This document shows positions 7,993 to 16,904 of a stretch of DNA of 32,785 nucleotides, one piece after another. The DNA is from Bifidobacterium italicum. Lineage in GTDB: Bacteria > Actinomycetota > Actinomycetes > Actinomycetales > Bifidobacteriaceae. The stretch spans positions 1 to 32,785 of the forward strand of contig NZ_MVOG01000037.1 in the NCBI RefSeq assembly GCF_002286915.1, in the 5' to 3' direction. The stretch's first letter is position 1. The number at the start of each line of letters is the position of its first letter. Under the pieces are notes generated by a model. It was not told the origin of the DNA and made no database searches. It saw only the letters and a program-made list of their open reading frames with translations. The translations under genes were made by a program, and so were the position numbers.

Positions 7993-8604
7993 TCACTCCT
8001 TGTCCGTGTTCATCGTGTCGTGCGTCGAGACGAGCTTGTCGACGAAGCCGTACTCGAGCGCCTCCTGCGCGGTGAACCAGTGGTCGTATTCGTTGTCGCG
8101 GTAGATCTCCTCGACGGTGTGCCCCGTCTGCTCGGCCGTGAGCTCCGCGAGCGTCTTCTTCATGTTCATGATGAGCTCGGCGCTGATGCGCACGTCGGTC
8201 GTCGTGCCGCCGATGCCGCCCGAGGGCTGGTGCATGAGCACGCGCGCGTGCGACGTCAGGAAGCGCTTGCCCTTCGTGCCCGAGCTCAGCAGGAACTGGC
8301 CCATCGACGCGCACATGCCGATGCCGACCGTCGCGACGTCCGGCTCGATGAGCTGCATCGTGTCGTAGATCGCCATGCCGGCCGTGATCGAGCCGCCCGG
8401 CGAGTTGATGTAGAGCCAGATGTCGCTCTTGGGGTCCTCGGCGGCGAGCATGAGCATCTGCGCGCAGATGCGGTTCGCCATGTCGTCCTTGACTTCCTCG
8501 CCCATCCAGATGATGCGGTCCTTGAGGAGTCGGTTGAAGATCGGATCGGCGGGGCCCGCCGGCATCGCGCCGTCGTCCATCGTCGGCGTAAGTAGGTTAC
8601 TCAC
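7993..8604 (-). CDS. clpP1: ATP-dependent Clp protease proteolytic subunit, first paralogue
   Basis: 203 residues. Catalytic triad S100 (IGMCASMGQ), H125 (MHQPSGG) and D174 (NEYDHWF). The handle-helix motif TAEQTGH and the ending [10 protein letters not shown] are typical of ClpP. The start is a GTG (8604) with AAGGAG 6 bases upstream. It is the promoter-proximal gene of the clpP1-clpP2 operon. No ClgR-type palindrome was obvious in the 66 bases upstream. Confidence 0.95.
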   Translation of the reverse strand: MSNLLTPTMDDGAMPAGPADPIFNRLLKDRIIWMGEEVKDDMANRICAQMLMLAAEDPKSDIWLYINSPGGSITAGMAIYDTMQLIEPDVATVGIGMCASMGQFLLSSGTKGKRFLTSHARVLMHQPSGGIGGTTTDVRISAELIMNMKKTLAELTAEQTGHTVEEIYRDNEYDHWFTAQEALEYGFVDKLVSTHDTMNTDKE

Positions 8605-8670
8605 GTTGTCTCCTTCATTGGTGTGTCCTGAACAGTCACATTACTTGGTTCAAACGACGGCGCCCCGTTT

Positions 8671-10050
8671 CTATTCCCGACCCGCATGCGCGACGCGCGT
8701 ACCCCCGGACGCGCGCCGCGCATGCAGCCGGGCGACGAGCAGCCCCGTGCCGACCGAGACGGCGCATGCGCATGCGACCGGCACATACAGGTTCGACGGC
8801 GCCTCGGTGAGCTCCATGACGAGCGTCATCGCCATCAGCGGCGCGTTCTGCGAGGCGGCGAGCAGCGCGCACGCCCCGAGCAGCGCATACACGCCGATCG
8901 AGTTCGTCCCGAACATGAGCAGCCAGCACACGCCGAGCATGCAGCCGAGCGACGAGCCGAGCGCGATGCCCGGCGTGAGCACGCCGCCCGAGGCGCCCGC
9001 GCGGATCGTCATCAGCGTGACGACGGCCTTCGCGGCGAAGGAGACGAGCAGCAGCGGGATGAACGCCAGCTCGGGGCGCCCCGAGAAGCCCATCTGCGCC
9101 GTCGCGCGGCCGTTGCCCATGACCTGCGGGATCCAGATCGCGACGAGGGCGGTGACGGCGCCGGCGAGCGGCAGCTGCCACAGGATCGCCGACCCCCGGG
9201 CCTTGTGCGATTCCGCCCACTGCGCCCCGCGGCGGAACCACGCCCCGCACACGCCGGCGAGGACGCCGACGACGACGGCGAAGGCGAACAGATCGGGCGT
9301 GAAATGCGCGTCGACCGCGCCGATGACGTAGAAGGCGTGCGTCCCCTTGATGAGCGTGGCGACCCATGCGGCCAGACTCGAGCACAGCAGCGACAGCGCG
9401 ACCGTGGCCGCCGTCACGTCCTTGAGCAGGATCTCGATCGCGAAGAACGCGCCTGCGAGCGGCGCGTTGTACACGCCGGCGAGGCCCGCGCCCGCCGAGA
9501 TCGCGACGACCTCCATCAGATCGCGCCGGTGCAGCCCCGTCCATCGGCACAGGCGCTGCGCGAGCATCGCGCCCAGTTCGCGCGGCGCGACCTCACGGCC
9601 GACCGACAAGCCGCAGCCAACGATGCCGATCTGCAGCAGCACATGGCATACCGTCTGCCATGCCGGCATCAGGGAGCCGCGAACGGCCTGCCCCACCGAC
9701 GGCACGGCGGTCGTACGCGTGCGCAGCAGCCACCAGCACACGGCGGCGACCGTCGCGCCGCCGATCAGAGAGACGGCGCGACGGAGCGGATGCGTCAGGA
9801 ACGGGCCGGGCATCGCCGGCGACTCGACGAAGCCGAGCGCCAGATGCTCGATCGCGTACAGCAGCAGCGTGAGCAGTCCGGCGCAGGCGCCGACGATGAT
9901 GCCGAGCAACGCGATGGTGGCGACGAGCGCCGTCAGACGCGAGCCGATCGGCCGGCGTCCCGGGTCGAGGTCGTCGTCGCGCAGCTCGCGCGCCACGGCC
10001 TCGTCGTTGTCGAAATGACCTGCGGTGATGTTCATGCCCATGCCCTCCAT
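8671..10050 (-). CDS. ClC-family chloride channel/antiporter
   Basis: 459 residues with about ten hydrophobic helices. The ClC signature positions are recognisable but altered: LSVGREVAPRELGA (about 148-161) takes the place of the canonical GREGP motif and keeps the gating glutamate (E153); GASGGVLTPGIALGS stands in for GGxFxPxLxxG. This variant may be a subgroup feature. The family moves Cl- (sometimes with H+ exchange, or F- in one branch). No C-terminal CBS domains are present. The start has GGAGG 5 bases before ATG 10050; ATG 10035 is an alternative. The ion selectivity is not readable. Confidence 0.85.
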   Translation of the reverse strand: MEGMGMNITAGHFDNDEAVARELRDDDLDPGRRPIGSRLTALVATIALLGIIVGACAGLLTLLLYAIEHLALGFVESPAMPGPFLTHPLRRAVSLIGGATVAAVCWWLLRTRTTAVPSVGQAVRGSLMPAWQTVCHVLLQIGIVGCGLSVGREVAPRELGAMLAQRLCRWTGLHRRDLMEVVAISAGAGLAGVYNAPLAGAFFAIEILLKDVTAATVALSLLCSSLAAWVATLIKGTHAFYVIGAVDAHFTPDLFAFAVVVGVLAGVCGAWFRRGAQWAESHKARGSAILWQLPLAGAVTALVAIWIPQVMGNGRATAQMGFSGRPELAFIPLLLVSFAAKAVVTLMTIRAGASGGVLTPGIALGSSLGCMLGVCWLLMFGTNSIGVYALLGACALLAASQNAPLMAMTLVMELTEAPSNLYVPVACACAVSVGTGLLVARLHARRASGGTRVAHAGRE

Positions 10051-10084
10051 GATGGCCTCCGCGGCGATGGGATTACGCTAACGG

Positions 10085-10123
10085 CGATGCCCCGCGTCCG
10101 CGGGATGCGGATGCGGGGCATCG
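10085..10123 (-). terminator. Terminator downstream of tig
   Basis: A perfect 11-bp stem CGATGCCCCGC/GCGGGGCATCG (10085-10095 with 10113-10123), between the trigger-factor stop and the start of the ClC gene, both on the minus strand. Confidence 0.6.
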
Positions 10124-10158
10124 GAATCGAATCAGCGGTATGGCCGGTCGCCTTGCGA

Positions 10159-11541
10159 TCAGGCTTCGGTCTCGTCGCCGGCGTTGAGCGAATCGGCGAC
10201 GGCAGCCGCGGCGGCCGCGGCGGCGACGGATTCGTCCTCGTCGACCTCGGCTGCGGCGTCATCGGAGCCGAGGAAGGCGCTCAGGTCGAGCGGTTCGCCG
10301 TCGACGGTGAAGGTGACGGCGCGCATGCCGGCGAGCAGGCCCTTGGAACGGGCGACCTCCTCGACTGCGGAGCCGATCTGGCCGTTGCGCATGATGGCTT
10401 GGATGAACTGGTTCGGATCCATGCCGTACTGCTGGGCGATCGAAGCGAGGAAGTTGAAGACGTCGGACTGGGAGACCTGCACGTCGAGCTTCTCGGCGAG
10501 CGCATCGAGGACCATCTGGTCCTTGAGCAGCTTGTCGACCTCCTCCTCGGCCTGCTTCTTCTGCTCGGCGGTCGCCTTGTCCTTGTCGACGCCCATGCTC
10601 TGCAGCTGCTGCTCGATCATGTGCTCCTTGACGCCCTTCGGCGCCGGGATGTCGAGGTCCTTCTCGATCGTCTCGATGAACGCGTCGCGCGCCTTCGTGG
10701 CCTGACGGCCCTCGGCGTCGGCCTCGACGTTCTTGCGGATCTCGTCCTTGAGCTCGTCGAGCGTGTCGAACTCGGAGGCCTCCTGCGCGAAGTCGTCGTC
10801 GAGCTCCGGAAGCTCCTCGGCCTTGACGGAGTTGACCTTGACCTTGACCGTGGCGGTCTCTCCCTCGTGTTCGCCGCCTTCGAGCTTCGACTCGAAGGTC
10901 GTCTCCTCGCCGGCCGACAGGCCGTCGAGCGCCTCGTCGAGGCCCTCGAGCATCGTGCCGGAGCCAATCTCGTAGCTGACGCCCTCCTGGGAGTCGACGG
11001 TCTCGCCGTCGATCGTCGCCGTGAGGTCGATGTTCGCGTAGTCGCCGTTCTGGGCCGGGCGGTCGACGCCGACGAGCGTCGCGAAGCGCTGGCGCAACAT
11101 GTCGAGGCGCGCGTTGACGTCGTCGTCCGAGACCTCGTCCTTCTCGACGGCGATCGTCATGCCGTCGAGCTCGGGCAGCTCGAAGTCGGGACGGCGCTCG
11201 ACGGTCGCGGTGAACTTGAGCTTCGTGTCGTCATCGGCGCTTTCCGGCAGTTCGACGACTTCGATCTCCGGCTGCGCCATCGGACGGATGTCCTTCTCCT
11301 GCAGGGCCTGGGAGTAGAAGTCCGGCAGCGCCTTGTTCACGGCCTCGCCGGCGACGGCGCCGAAGCCGACGCGCTTGTCGACGAGCTTGCCGGGCACGTG
11401 GCCCTTGCGGAAGCCGGGGACGGTGATCTGCTCGGCGATCTCCTTGCGGGCCCCGTCGAGGTACGGTTCAAATTCGTCCTGATCGACGGTGATGGTGAGC
11501 TTGGCCTTGGTGGGCTCGAGGTTCCTGACGCTGATTTTCAC
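10159..11541 (-). CDS. tig: Trigger factor, ribosome-associated chaperone
   Basis: 460 residues. The N-terminal ribosome-docking motif GFRKGHVPGK (43-52) is present. A FKBP-type peptidyl-prolyl isomerase domain follows (about 150-245, with GSGTMLEGLDEALDGLSAGE), then the long helical C-terminal chaperone domain. The last 40 residues are an acidic, alanine-rich tail. The protein binds ribosome protein L23 and shields nascent chains. The start is GTG 11541 with AGGAG 6 bases upstream. It lies 49 bases after the rnd stop on the same strand. Confidence 0.96.
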   Translation of the reverse strand: MKISVRNLEPTKAKLTITVDQDEFEPYLDGARKEIAEQITVPGFRKGHVPGKLVDKRVGFGAVAGEAVNKALPDFYSQALQEKDIRPMAQPEIEVVELPESADDDTKLKFTATVERRPDFELPELDGMTIAVEKDEVSDDDVNARLDMLRQRFATLVGVDRPAQNGDYANIDLTATIDGETVDSQEGVSYEIGSGTMLEGLDEALDGLSAGEETTFESKLEGGEHEGETATVKVKVNSVKAEELPELDDDFAQEASEFDTLDELKDEIRKNVEADAEGRQATKARDAFIETIEKDLDIPAPKGVKEHMIEQQLQSMGVDKDKATAEQKKQAEEEVDKLLKDQMVLDALAEKLDVQVSQSDVFNFLASIAQQYGMDPNQFIQAIMRNGQIGSAVEEVARSKGLLAGMRAVTFTVDGEPLDLSAFLGSDDAAAEVDEDESVAAAAAAAAVADSLNAGDETEA

Positions 11542-11590
11542 GCTTAGCTCCTGAAAAGATATGGTCGTATGGTCTGCCCGAAGGCAACTT

Positions 11591-12877
11591 TTACATGATA
11601 ACGCGAGTCAGCGACGCGTTCAACAGCCCGATCTGCCATTGTCTGGCGCCCTCCGCGCGCAGGAAAACGGCCACGTCGCGCCGCCGCGGCTCGTCGGTCC
11701 AGCACAGGTTGCGCAGGATCTGCGGCTTGAGCACCATGTCCGGCGGGATGCGCACGTCCTCGGCGATCTGGTTGACGGCGGCGCGGCATTCCTGCAGCAG
11801 CCGGTAACGCTCCGGGTGGTGCTGGCGCCATACGCGCATCGACTTCGGCGCGTTGCCGCCCTCCCCGCCTCCCTGCTGGCGCACGACCTGCGGCAGCTGC
11901 GCGTCGGGCAGCTCGAGCGCCCGCTGGATCGTCTCCTTCCATACGCGCGGCTTGACCTGACGTTGGATCGGCGCGTAGCGCTCGAACATCTTGTCCTGCT
12001 CGGTGCCCAGCTGGATGCGCACGCGTTCGTTGAGCGAGCGGATCGCACGGAACTGCGCGGCGTTGTGCGGCTTGCGCTTCGCCGCCTCGATGATCGCGGC
12101 GTCGGGCAGCAGCAGCGTCGGCGCGATGTCGTAGCGCCGGGCGAGCCCGTCGCGCCGCTCCCACAGCGCCTTCGCGACGGCGAGCGCGCGGGCGTCGCCG
12201 CCGAGGTCGGTGATGTGCGAGACGCGCATCCACGGCGTCGGGTGTGGCCGGCGGGGCTCGAGGCCCGTCGCCAGCGCGTGGGCGAACTCCTCCTGGGCCC
12301 ACGCGAACTTGCCTTGGTGTTTGAGGTCGCGCGTCATCGCCGCCTCGAGCTCGATGAGCAGCTCGACGTCGAGCGCCGCATAGTTGCGCAGGTCGCGCGA
12401 CAGCGGGCGGTGGGACCAGTCGGCGGCCGAATGCTCCTTGGCGAGCGCGAAGCCGAGGTAGTGTTCGGTGACGTAGGCGAGCCCGTAACGGTGCAGCCCG
12501 AGCATGCGCGCGGCGATCTCGGTGTCGAACAGATGCTCGGGGCACAGGCCCAGATCGGCGAACCCCGGCAGGTCCTGTCTCGAGTCGTGCAGGATCCAGA
12601 CGGCGTCGCCGACGGCCTCGTTGAACAGACCCCAGTCCACCCCCTGTTCGCCGAGCGCGATCGGGTCGAGCAGGACGATGCCGGCGCCCTCGCGCTTGAA
12701 CTGGATGAGGCGGTCCTCGTGTCCGTAGCGGTAGCCGGAGGCCCGTTCGGCGTCGGCGGCGAGCGGCCCCGAGGCCGCGGCGAGGCGCTCGCAGGCCCTC
12801 TCGTATCCGGCGAGCGTGTCGGTGACCTCCGGCACGCCTTCGCGTGGTTGCGTCAGCAGGACCGGCTCAGCGTCCAC
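11591..12877 (-). CDS. rnd: Ribonuclease D-type 3'-5' exonuclease
   Basis: 428 residues. DEDD exonuclease motifs: Exo I ADAERASG (D42, E44), Exo II ILHDSRQDL (D102) and Exo III NYAALDVELL (Y166, D170), so the DEDDy type. C-terminal HRDC-like helical repeats follow. RNase D trims the 3' ends of tRNA and other small RNAs. GTG 12877 is the start, with AAGGAG 7 bases upstream. The length agrees with actinobacterial homologues, which carry an extended C-terminal part. Confidence 0.93.
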   Translation of the reverse strand: MDAEPVLLTQPREGVPEVTDTLAGYERACERLAAASGPLAADAERASGYRYGHEDRLIQFKREGAGIVLLDPIALGEQGVDWGLFNEAVGDAVWILHDSRQDLPGFADLGLCPEHLFDTEIAARMLGLHRYGLAYVTEHYLGFALAKEHSAADWSHRPLSRDLRNYAALDVELLIELEAAMTRDLKHQGKFAWAQEEFAHALATGLEPRRPHPTPWMRVSHITDLGGDARALAVAKALWERRDGLARRYDIAPTLLLPDAAIIEAAKRKPHNAAQFRAIRSLNERVRIQLGTEQDKMFERYAPIQRQVKPRVWKETIQRALELPDAQLPQVVRQQGGGEGGNAPKSMRVWRQHHPERYRLLQECRAAVNQIAEDVRIPPDMVLKPQILRNLCWTDEPRRRDVAVFLRAEGARQWQIGLLNASLTRVIM

Positions 12878-12968
12878 GGGTGCTCTCCTTCAGATCCTTG
12901 CGATGTCACATAACGCATGATGCAGCCACTCGAGGACAGCGCACGGAAGGCCACATGGCACCAAAGGC

Positions 12969-13850
12969 TCAGTAGACGCGGAACCCGTACGATTCGAACT
13001 GCTCGCGCACCCGGTCCTTGCAGGCCTTCGACGGCCCCTTCTGGTCCTCGAGCGGATACGGGATGCGCAGCTCATGCCATTTGGGCCGTCCGAGCTGGTG
13101 GAACGGCAGCACGTCGATGTGCTCGACGGCGTCGCCGAAGCTCTGGCAGATCCTCGCGACCTTGTCGACGTTCTCCTCGGCGTCGGTCAGCCCCGGCACG
13201 AGCACGAAGCGCACCCAGATCTTCTTGCCGCGCCCCGCGAGACGTCGGCCGAAGTCGATCGTGGGCTGCAGGATGCCGCCGGTGACGCGCTCGTAGGTGT
13301 CCGGATCGCCGGATTTGACGTCGAGCAGGCACAGGTCGATGTCGTCGATCATCGCGTCGGTGTAGTTGCGGTTGAGGAACCCGGAGGTGTCGAGGCACGT
13401 GTGCACGCCCATGGCCTTGGCCTCGTGGAATACGCGCGAGACGAAGGCCGGCTGCATCATCGATTCGCCGCCGGAGAAGGTGATGCCGCCGCCGGTCGCC
13501 TTGAACAGGTCGGCGTAGCGCTCCACCTTCTTCACCATGGCCTCGAGGTAGACCGGCTTGCCGTCGCGCATCTTCCATGTGTCGGGGTTCTGGCAGTACT
13601 GGCAGCGCAGCGGGCATCCGCTCATGAACACCGTCATGCGCGTGCCGGGGCCGTCGACCGACGTGTTGATGTCCCAGGAATGCACGAAGCCGATGTCGCC
13701 GGTCTTCAGCGCGCGGATGCGGTCGCGCCGGTCGAGGCCGATCGGCGATTCGAAGCCGGACAGACCGCCCATGAGCGTCTGGCTCGCGTAGGTCTTCGAT
13801 TCCTTGAGCATGTGCCGCGTCGTCGAGCGGAATGCCGTCTGCTCGTCCAT
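12969..13850 (-). CDS. pflA: Pyruvate formate-lyase activating enzyme
   Basis: 293 residues. Radical-SAM motif CX3CX2C as CPLRCQYC (C79, C83, C86), then GGGITFSGGES, a typical SAM-binding glycine motif. The enzyme uses SAM and a [4Fe-4S] cluster to place the glycyl radical on PflB, the gene directly upstream. ATG 13850 is chosen because GGAGG lies 5 bases before it; an ATG at 13862 overlaps that ribosome site. The N-terminus is longer than in E. coli PflA by about 40 residues. Confidence 0.95.
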   Translation of the reverse strand: MDEQTAFRSTTRHMLKESKTYASQTLMGGLSGFESPIGLDRRDRIRALKTGDIGFVHSWDINTSVDGPGTRMTVFMSGCPLRCQYCQNPDTWKMRDGKPVYLEAMVKKVERYADLFKATGGGITFSGGESMMQPAFVSRVFHEAKAMGVHTCLDTSGFLNRNYTDAMIDDIDLCLLDVKSGDPDTYERVTGGILQPTIDFGRRLAGRGKKIWVRFVLVPGLTDAEENVDKVARICQSFGDAVEHIDVLPFHQLGRPKWHELRIPYPLEDQKGPSKACKDRVREQFESYGFRVY

Positions 13851-13877
13851 CGGATCCTCCATTCATGTCCTTGTCAT

Positions 13878-13909
13878 GCCGTCGTACGGCGGCGCCGCCG
13901 TACGACGGC
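13878..13909. repeat. 32-bp perfect palindrome between pflB and pflA
   Basis: Each half is GCCGTCGTACGGCGGC or its exact reverse complement, with no loop bases at the centre. It lies 28 bases upstream of the pflA start. It may act with the neighbouring hairpin to stabilise pflB mRNA ends, or be a protein-binding site; the sequence alone does not decide. Confidence 0.6.
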
Positions 13910-13916
13910 CGGATAC

Positions 13917-13951
13917 GGCGAAGGGCGGGGTCGTGCGCCCCGCCCTTCGCC
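13917..13951 (-). terminator. Hairpin downstream of pflB
   Basis: A perfect 14-bp stem GGCGAAGGGCGGGG/CCCCGCCCTTCGCC (13917-13930 with 13938-13951) and a 7-base loop, about 50 bases past the pflB stop. Probably a terminator or attenuator that lowers pflA expression relative to pflB. Confidence 0.65.
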
Positions 13952-14001
13952 CTCAGGCGGTCCCCGATTCAGGCGACGGGTCCGCCGATGCGTGCCTCAG
14001 C

Positions 14002-16377
14002 TCAGTCCTCGACGGCTCCCTGATGGAAGGTGCGGGAGATGACGTCGAGCTGCTGCTCCTTCGTCAGCTTGACGAAGTTGACGGCGTAGCCGGAGACGCG
14101 CACGGTCAGGTGCGGGTACTTCTCCGGGTGCTCGACGGCGTCCTCGAGCTGTTCCTTGCGCAGCACGTTGATGTTCGCGTGGTACAGTCCGTGGCCGTTG
14201 CCGGCGTCGAGGATGCCGACGAGGTTGTTGATCCGCTCGTCCTCGTCGCGGCCCAGGCCGTCGGGCGTGATCGTGTTCGTCAGCGAGATGCCGTCGAGCG
14301 CGTCGTTGTAGTCGATCTTGCCGACCGAGAACATCGACGGCAGCATGCCGTGCGAATCCATGCCGTTCTCCGGGTTCGCGCCCGGCGCGTACGGCGTGCC
14401 CTTGACGTGGCCGGACGGGAACGAACCGGTGTTCTTGCCGTATTCGACGTTCGACGTGATCGTCAGGATCGACTGCGTCGGGACGGCGCCGCGGTACACC
14501 GGCAGGCGCTTGACCTGGCCCATGACCGTCGAGACGACCCACTTGGCGATGTCGTCGGCGCGGTCGTCGTCGTTGCCGTAGAGCGGGAACTCGCCTTCGG
14601 TGCGGTAGCCGACGACGAGGTCGTCGTCGGCGCCCTCGACGTACTCGAACTCGTGGCCCGGCATGTCCTTGGCGTCCTTGTTGGTGATCGGGTAGACCTT
14701 CGCGTACTTGCAGGCCGAGAGCGAATCCGCCGCGATCGACAGGCCGGACATGCCGCAGCCGAGCGTGCGGTAGACCTCGCGGTCGTGCAGCGCCATCTCG
14801 ATCGACTCGTAGGCGTACTTATCGTGCATGTAGTGGATGATGTTGAGCGCCTCGACGTAGGTCTCCGAAAGCCATTCGAGGGCCTTCTCGTAGTTCGCCT
14901 TAACCTTCTCGTAGTCGAGAGAGCCGTCCGCCTCGGGCTTGATCGGGTCGATGATGCCCTTGTCGATCACCTGCATGCCGGTCATCTCGTCGCGGCCGCC
15001 GTTGATCGCGTACAGCAGCGCCTTCGCGGAGTTGACGCGCGCGGCGAAGAACTGCATCTGCTTGCCCACGCGCATCGGCGAGACGCAGCACGCGATCGCG
15101 GCGTCGTCGCCCCAGTGCGAGCGGATCTCCTTGTCGGACTCGTACTGGATCGCCGAGGTGTCGATCGAGATCTTCGCGCAGAAGCTCTTGTAGCCCTCCG
15201 GCAGCTTCGGGTCCCAGAAGATCGTGATGTTCGGCTCCGGCCCCGGCCCCAGGTGCTCGAGCGTGAGCGTGTTGAGCAGGCGGAACGAGGTCTTCGTGAC
15301 CATCGTGCGGCCGTCGTCGCCGAAGCCGCCGTCCGACCAGGTCGCCCAGTACGGGTCGCCGGAGAAGATCGAATCGTAGTCCTTCGTGCGCAGGAAGCGC
15401 ACGATGCGCAGCTTCATGACGAGGTTGTCGATGATCTCCTGGGCGTCGGTCTCGGTGATCGTGCCGTTCCTGAGATCGCGCTCGAAGTAGCAGTCGAAGA
15501 ACGTGGAGACGCGGCCGAAGCTCATCGCGGCGCCGTCCTGGCTCTTGACCGAGGCGAGGTAGCCCATGTAGGTCCACTGGACGGCCTCCTTCGCGTTCAT
15601 CGCCGGACGCGCCAGGTCGAGGCCGTACTCCTTGCCCAGGTTGATGAGCTTCTTGAGCGCCTTGATCTGCTCGTCGTGCTCCTCGCGGTAGCGGATCCAG
15701 TGCTCGATCTCGGTCTCGGAGAAGTCGTTGCGGTACGGGATCGCGTCCTTGTCGCGCTGCTTGAACTTGATCAGCGTGTCGACGCCGTACAGCGCGACGC
15801 GGCGGTAGTCGCCGATGATGCGGCCGCGGCCGTACGCGTCCGGCAGACCGGTGAGGATCTTGTTGTGGCGCGCGACCTTGATGTTCTTCGTGTAGACGCC
15901 GAAGACGCCGTCGTTGTGGGTCTTGCGGTACTTCGTGAAGATCGCCTTGACCGCCGCGTCGGGCTCCTTGCCGGCCTCCTTGATCGCCTGCTCGACCATG
16001 CGCCAGCCGCCGTTCGGCATCATCGCGCGCTTGCACGGCTCGTCAGTCTGCAGGCCGACAATGACGTCGTCGACCTCCGGGGAGTCGATGTAGCCGGCCG
16101 GGAACGCGTCGATGTCAGCCGGGGTCTGGGTGTCGACGTCGTAGACGCGCTGCTTGCGCTCGACGGCCAGGTAGTTGTCGTCGAGGTACTGCCACAGGTG
16201 CTTCGTCTTGTCGGTGGCGTCCGCGAGGAAGGACTCGTCGCCCTCGTACGGCGTGTAGTTCTTCTGGATGAAGTCACGGACGTCGATATCCTTTTCCCAG
16301 TCGCCGGGGACGAAGCCCTTCCAGGCCTGCTCCTTGATGTCCTCCGGGGAGACCGCGGTTGCCTCAACTGCTGCCAT
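14002..16377 (-). CDS. pflB: Formate C-acetyltransferase (pyruvate formate-lyase)
   Basis: 791 residues. The active-site cysteine pair is seen in IACCVSPM (C430, C431) and the glycyl-radical site in RVSGYAVNF (G763). The enzyme splits pyruvate with CoA to acetyl-CoA and formate under anoxic conditions; in bifidobacteria it is the ATP-yielding alternative to lactate production. ATG 16377 has AAAGGAG 5 bases upstream; the in-frame GTG at 16383 falls in the ribosome site and is rejected. The activating enzyme follows after about 150 bases that contain two hairpins. CRP-type palindromes lie upstream. Confidence 0.97.
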   Translation of the reverse strand: MAAVEATAVSPEDIKEQAWKGFVPGDWEKDIDVRDFIQKNYTPYEGDESFLADATDKTKHLWQYLDDNYLAVERKQRVYDVDTQTPADIDAFPAGYIDSPEVDDVIVGLQTDEPCKRAMMPNGGWRMVEQAIKEAGKEPDAAVKAIFTKYRKTHNDGVFGVYTKNIKVARHNKILTGLPDAYGRGRIIGDYRRVALYGVDTLIKFKQRDKDAIPYRNDFSETEIEHWIRYREEHDEQIKALKKLINLGKEYGLDLARPAMNAKEAVQWTYMGYLASVKSQDGAAMSFGRVSTFFDCYFERDLRNGTITETDAQEIIDNLVMKLRIVRFLRTKDYDSIFSGDPYWATWSDGGFGDDGRTMVTKTSFRLLNTLTLEHLGPGPEPNITIFWDPKLPEGYKSFCAKISIDTSAIQYESDKEIRSHWGDDAAIACCVSPMRVGKQMQFFAARVNSAKALLYAINGGRDEMTGMQVIDKGIIDPIKPEADGSLDYEKVKANYEKALEWLSETYVEALNIIHYMHDKYAYESIEMALHDREVYRTLGCGMSGLSIAADSLSACKYAKVYPITNKDAKDMPGHEFEYVEGADDDLVVGYRTEGEFPLYGNDDDRADDIAKWVVSTVMGQVKRLPVYRGAVPTQSILTITSNVEYGKNTGSFPSGHVKGTPYAPGANPENGMDSHGMLPSMFSVGKIDYNDALDGISLTNTITPDGLGRDEDERINNLVGILDAGNGHGLYHANINVLRKEQLEDAVEHPEKYPHLTVRVSGYAVNFVKLTKEQQLDVISRTFHQGAVED

Positions 16378-16433
16378 ATTCACTCCTTTTGGGGGGGTCT
16401 GTTGCGACGCGTCTTCGTGTCGTTGCCTGTTTC

Positions 16434-16518
16434 ATGATAGCCGTTCGTCATCGGCGAACGGCCGCGTACGCGCGTGACCTTGGTCACATTCCCCTTTTTC
16501 CCGTGTGATGCTCGTCAC
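16434..16518 (-). promoter_or_regulatory. pflB promoter region with two CRP-type palindromes
   Basis: Two GTGA-N6-TCAC palindromes, 16474-16487 and 16505-16518, have centres 31 bases apart (about three helical turns). Closer to the gene, GCCGTTCG/CGAACGGC (16440-16447 with 16455-16462) forms another inverted repeat next to a possible -10, TATCAT (16434-16439). No good -35 is visible. The arrangement suggests activation or control by a CRP/FNR-family regulator; which one is unknown. Confidence 0.5.
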
Positions 16519-16546
16519 TCATGGACGATGTGAGCGCGCACATGAA

Positions 16547-16603
16547 CGACGACGCGAGGCCGTGCCGGCTCCTGTCAGGAACCGACGCGGCCTCGCGTCG
16601 TCG
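16547..16603 (-). terminator. Terminator downstream of the SPOR-like gene
   Basis: A perfect 16-bp stem (16547-16562 with 16588-16603), 24 bases past the stop of the 65-codon gene on the minus strand. It also separates that gene from the pflB upstream region. Confidence 0.65.
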
Positions 16604-16626
16604 ACGTCAGCGGCCCGCGGGGCCCG

Positions 16627-16824
16627 TCATTTCGACACGCCCCAGCTGTTCCAGGCGTGGTCCTCGTCGTCCCAGCGCTTGTTGCGCTCGGCCGCCGTCT
16701 TCAACGCGTCCATCGCCGCCTGCTTCGTCGGGTACGGCCCGATGCGATGCTCCATCGGCGACTGCGGGCCGAGTTCCACCTTCCCGGTCGCCGTGTTGTA
16801 ATACCACTGCTGCGCTTCGCTCAT
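16627..16824 (-). CDS. Small SPOR-domain-like protein
   Basis: 65 residues, acidic and tryptophan-rich. The pattern QQWYYNTATGKVELG...GPYPTKQAAMDAL...WDDEDHAW matches small actinobacterial proteins annotated as SPOR-domain containing. In larger proteins SPOR domains bind denuded peptidoglycan, but this one has no signal peptide or membrane segment, so its location is uncertain. ATG 16824 has AAGGAG 7 bases upstream. The longer frame running upstream to 17322 is antisense-like read-through of the next gene and is not used. Hairpin-terminated, single-gene unit. Confidence 0.8.
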   Translation of the reverse strand: MSEAQQWYYNTATGKVELGPQSPMEHRIGPYPTKQAAMDALKTAAERNKRWDDEDHAWNSWGVSK

Positions 16825-16904
16825 GCTCTCGCTCCTTCGTGCTGTTCGTGCAAACGCCCGTTGCGGGCACCACTGTACGCCTGTACGCGGCATGCCCCGG
16901 TCCG

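Noticed and set aside
8686..11547. Very long plus-strand open frame (953 codons) opposite clcA-like and tig
   Set aside because: Arg/Asp/Val-rich composition, no motifs, and antisense to two well-identified genes; an effect of high GC removing stop codons.
13804..16437. 877-codon plus-strand frame opposite pflA/pflB
   Set aside because: Antisense shadow of pflB, repetitive low-complexity translation and no recognisable domain.
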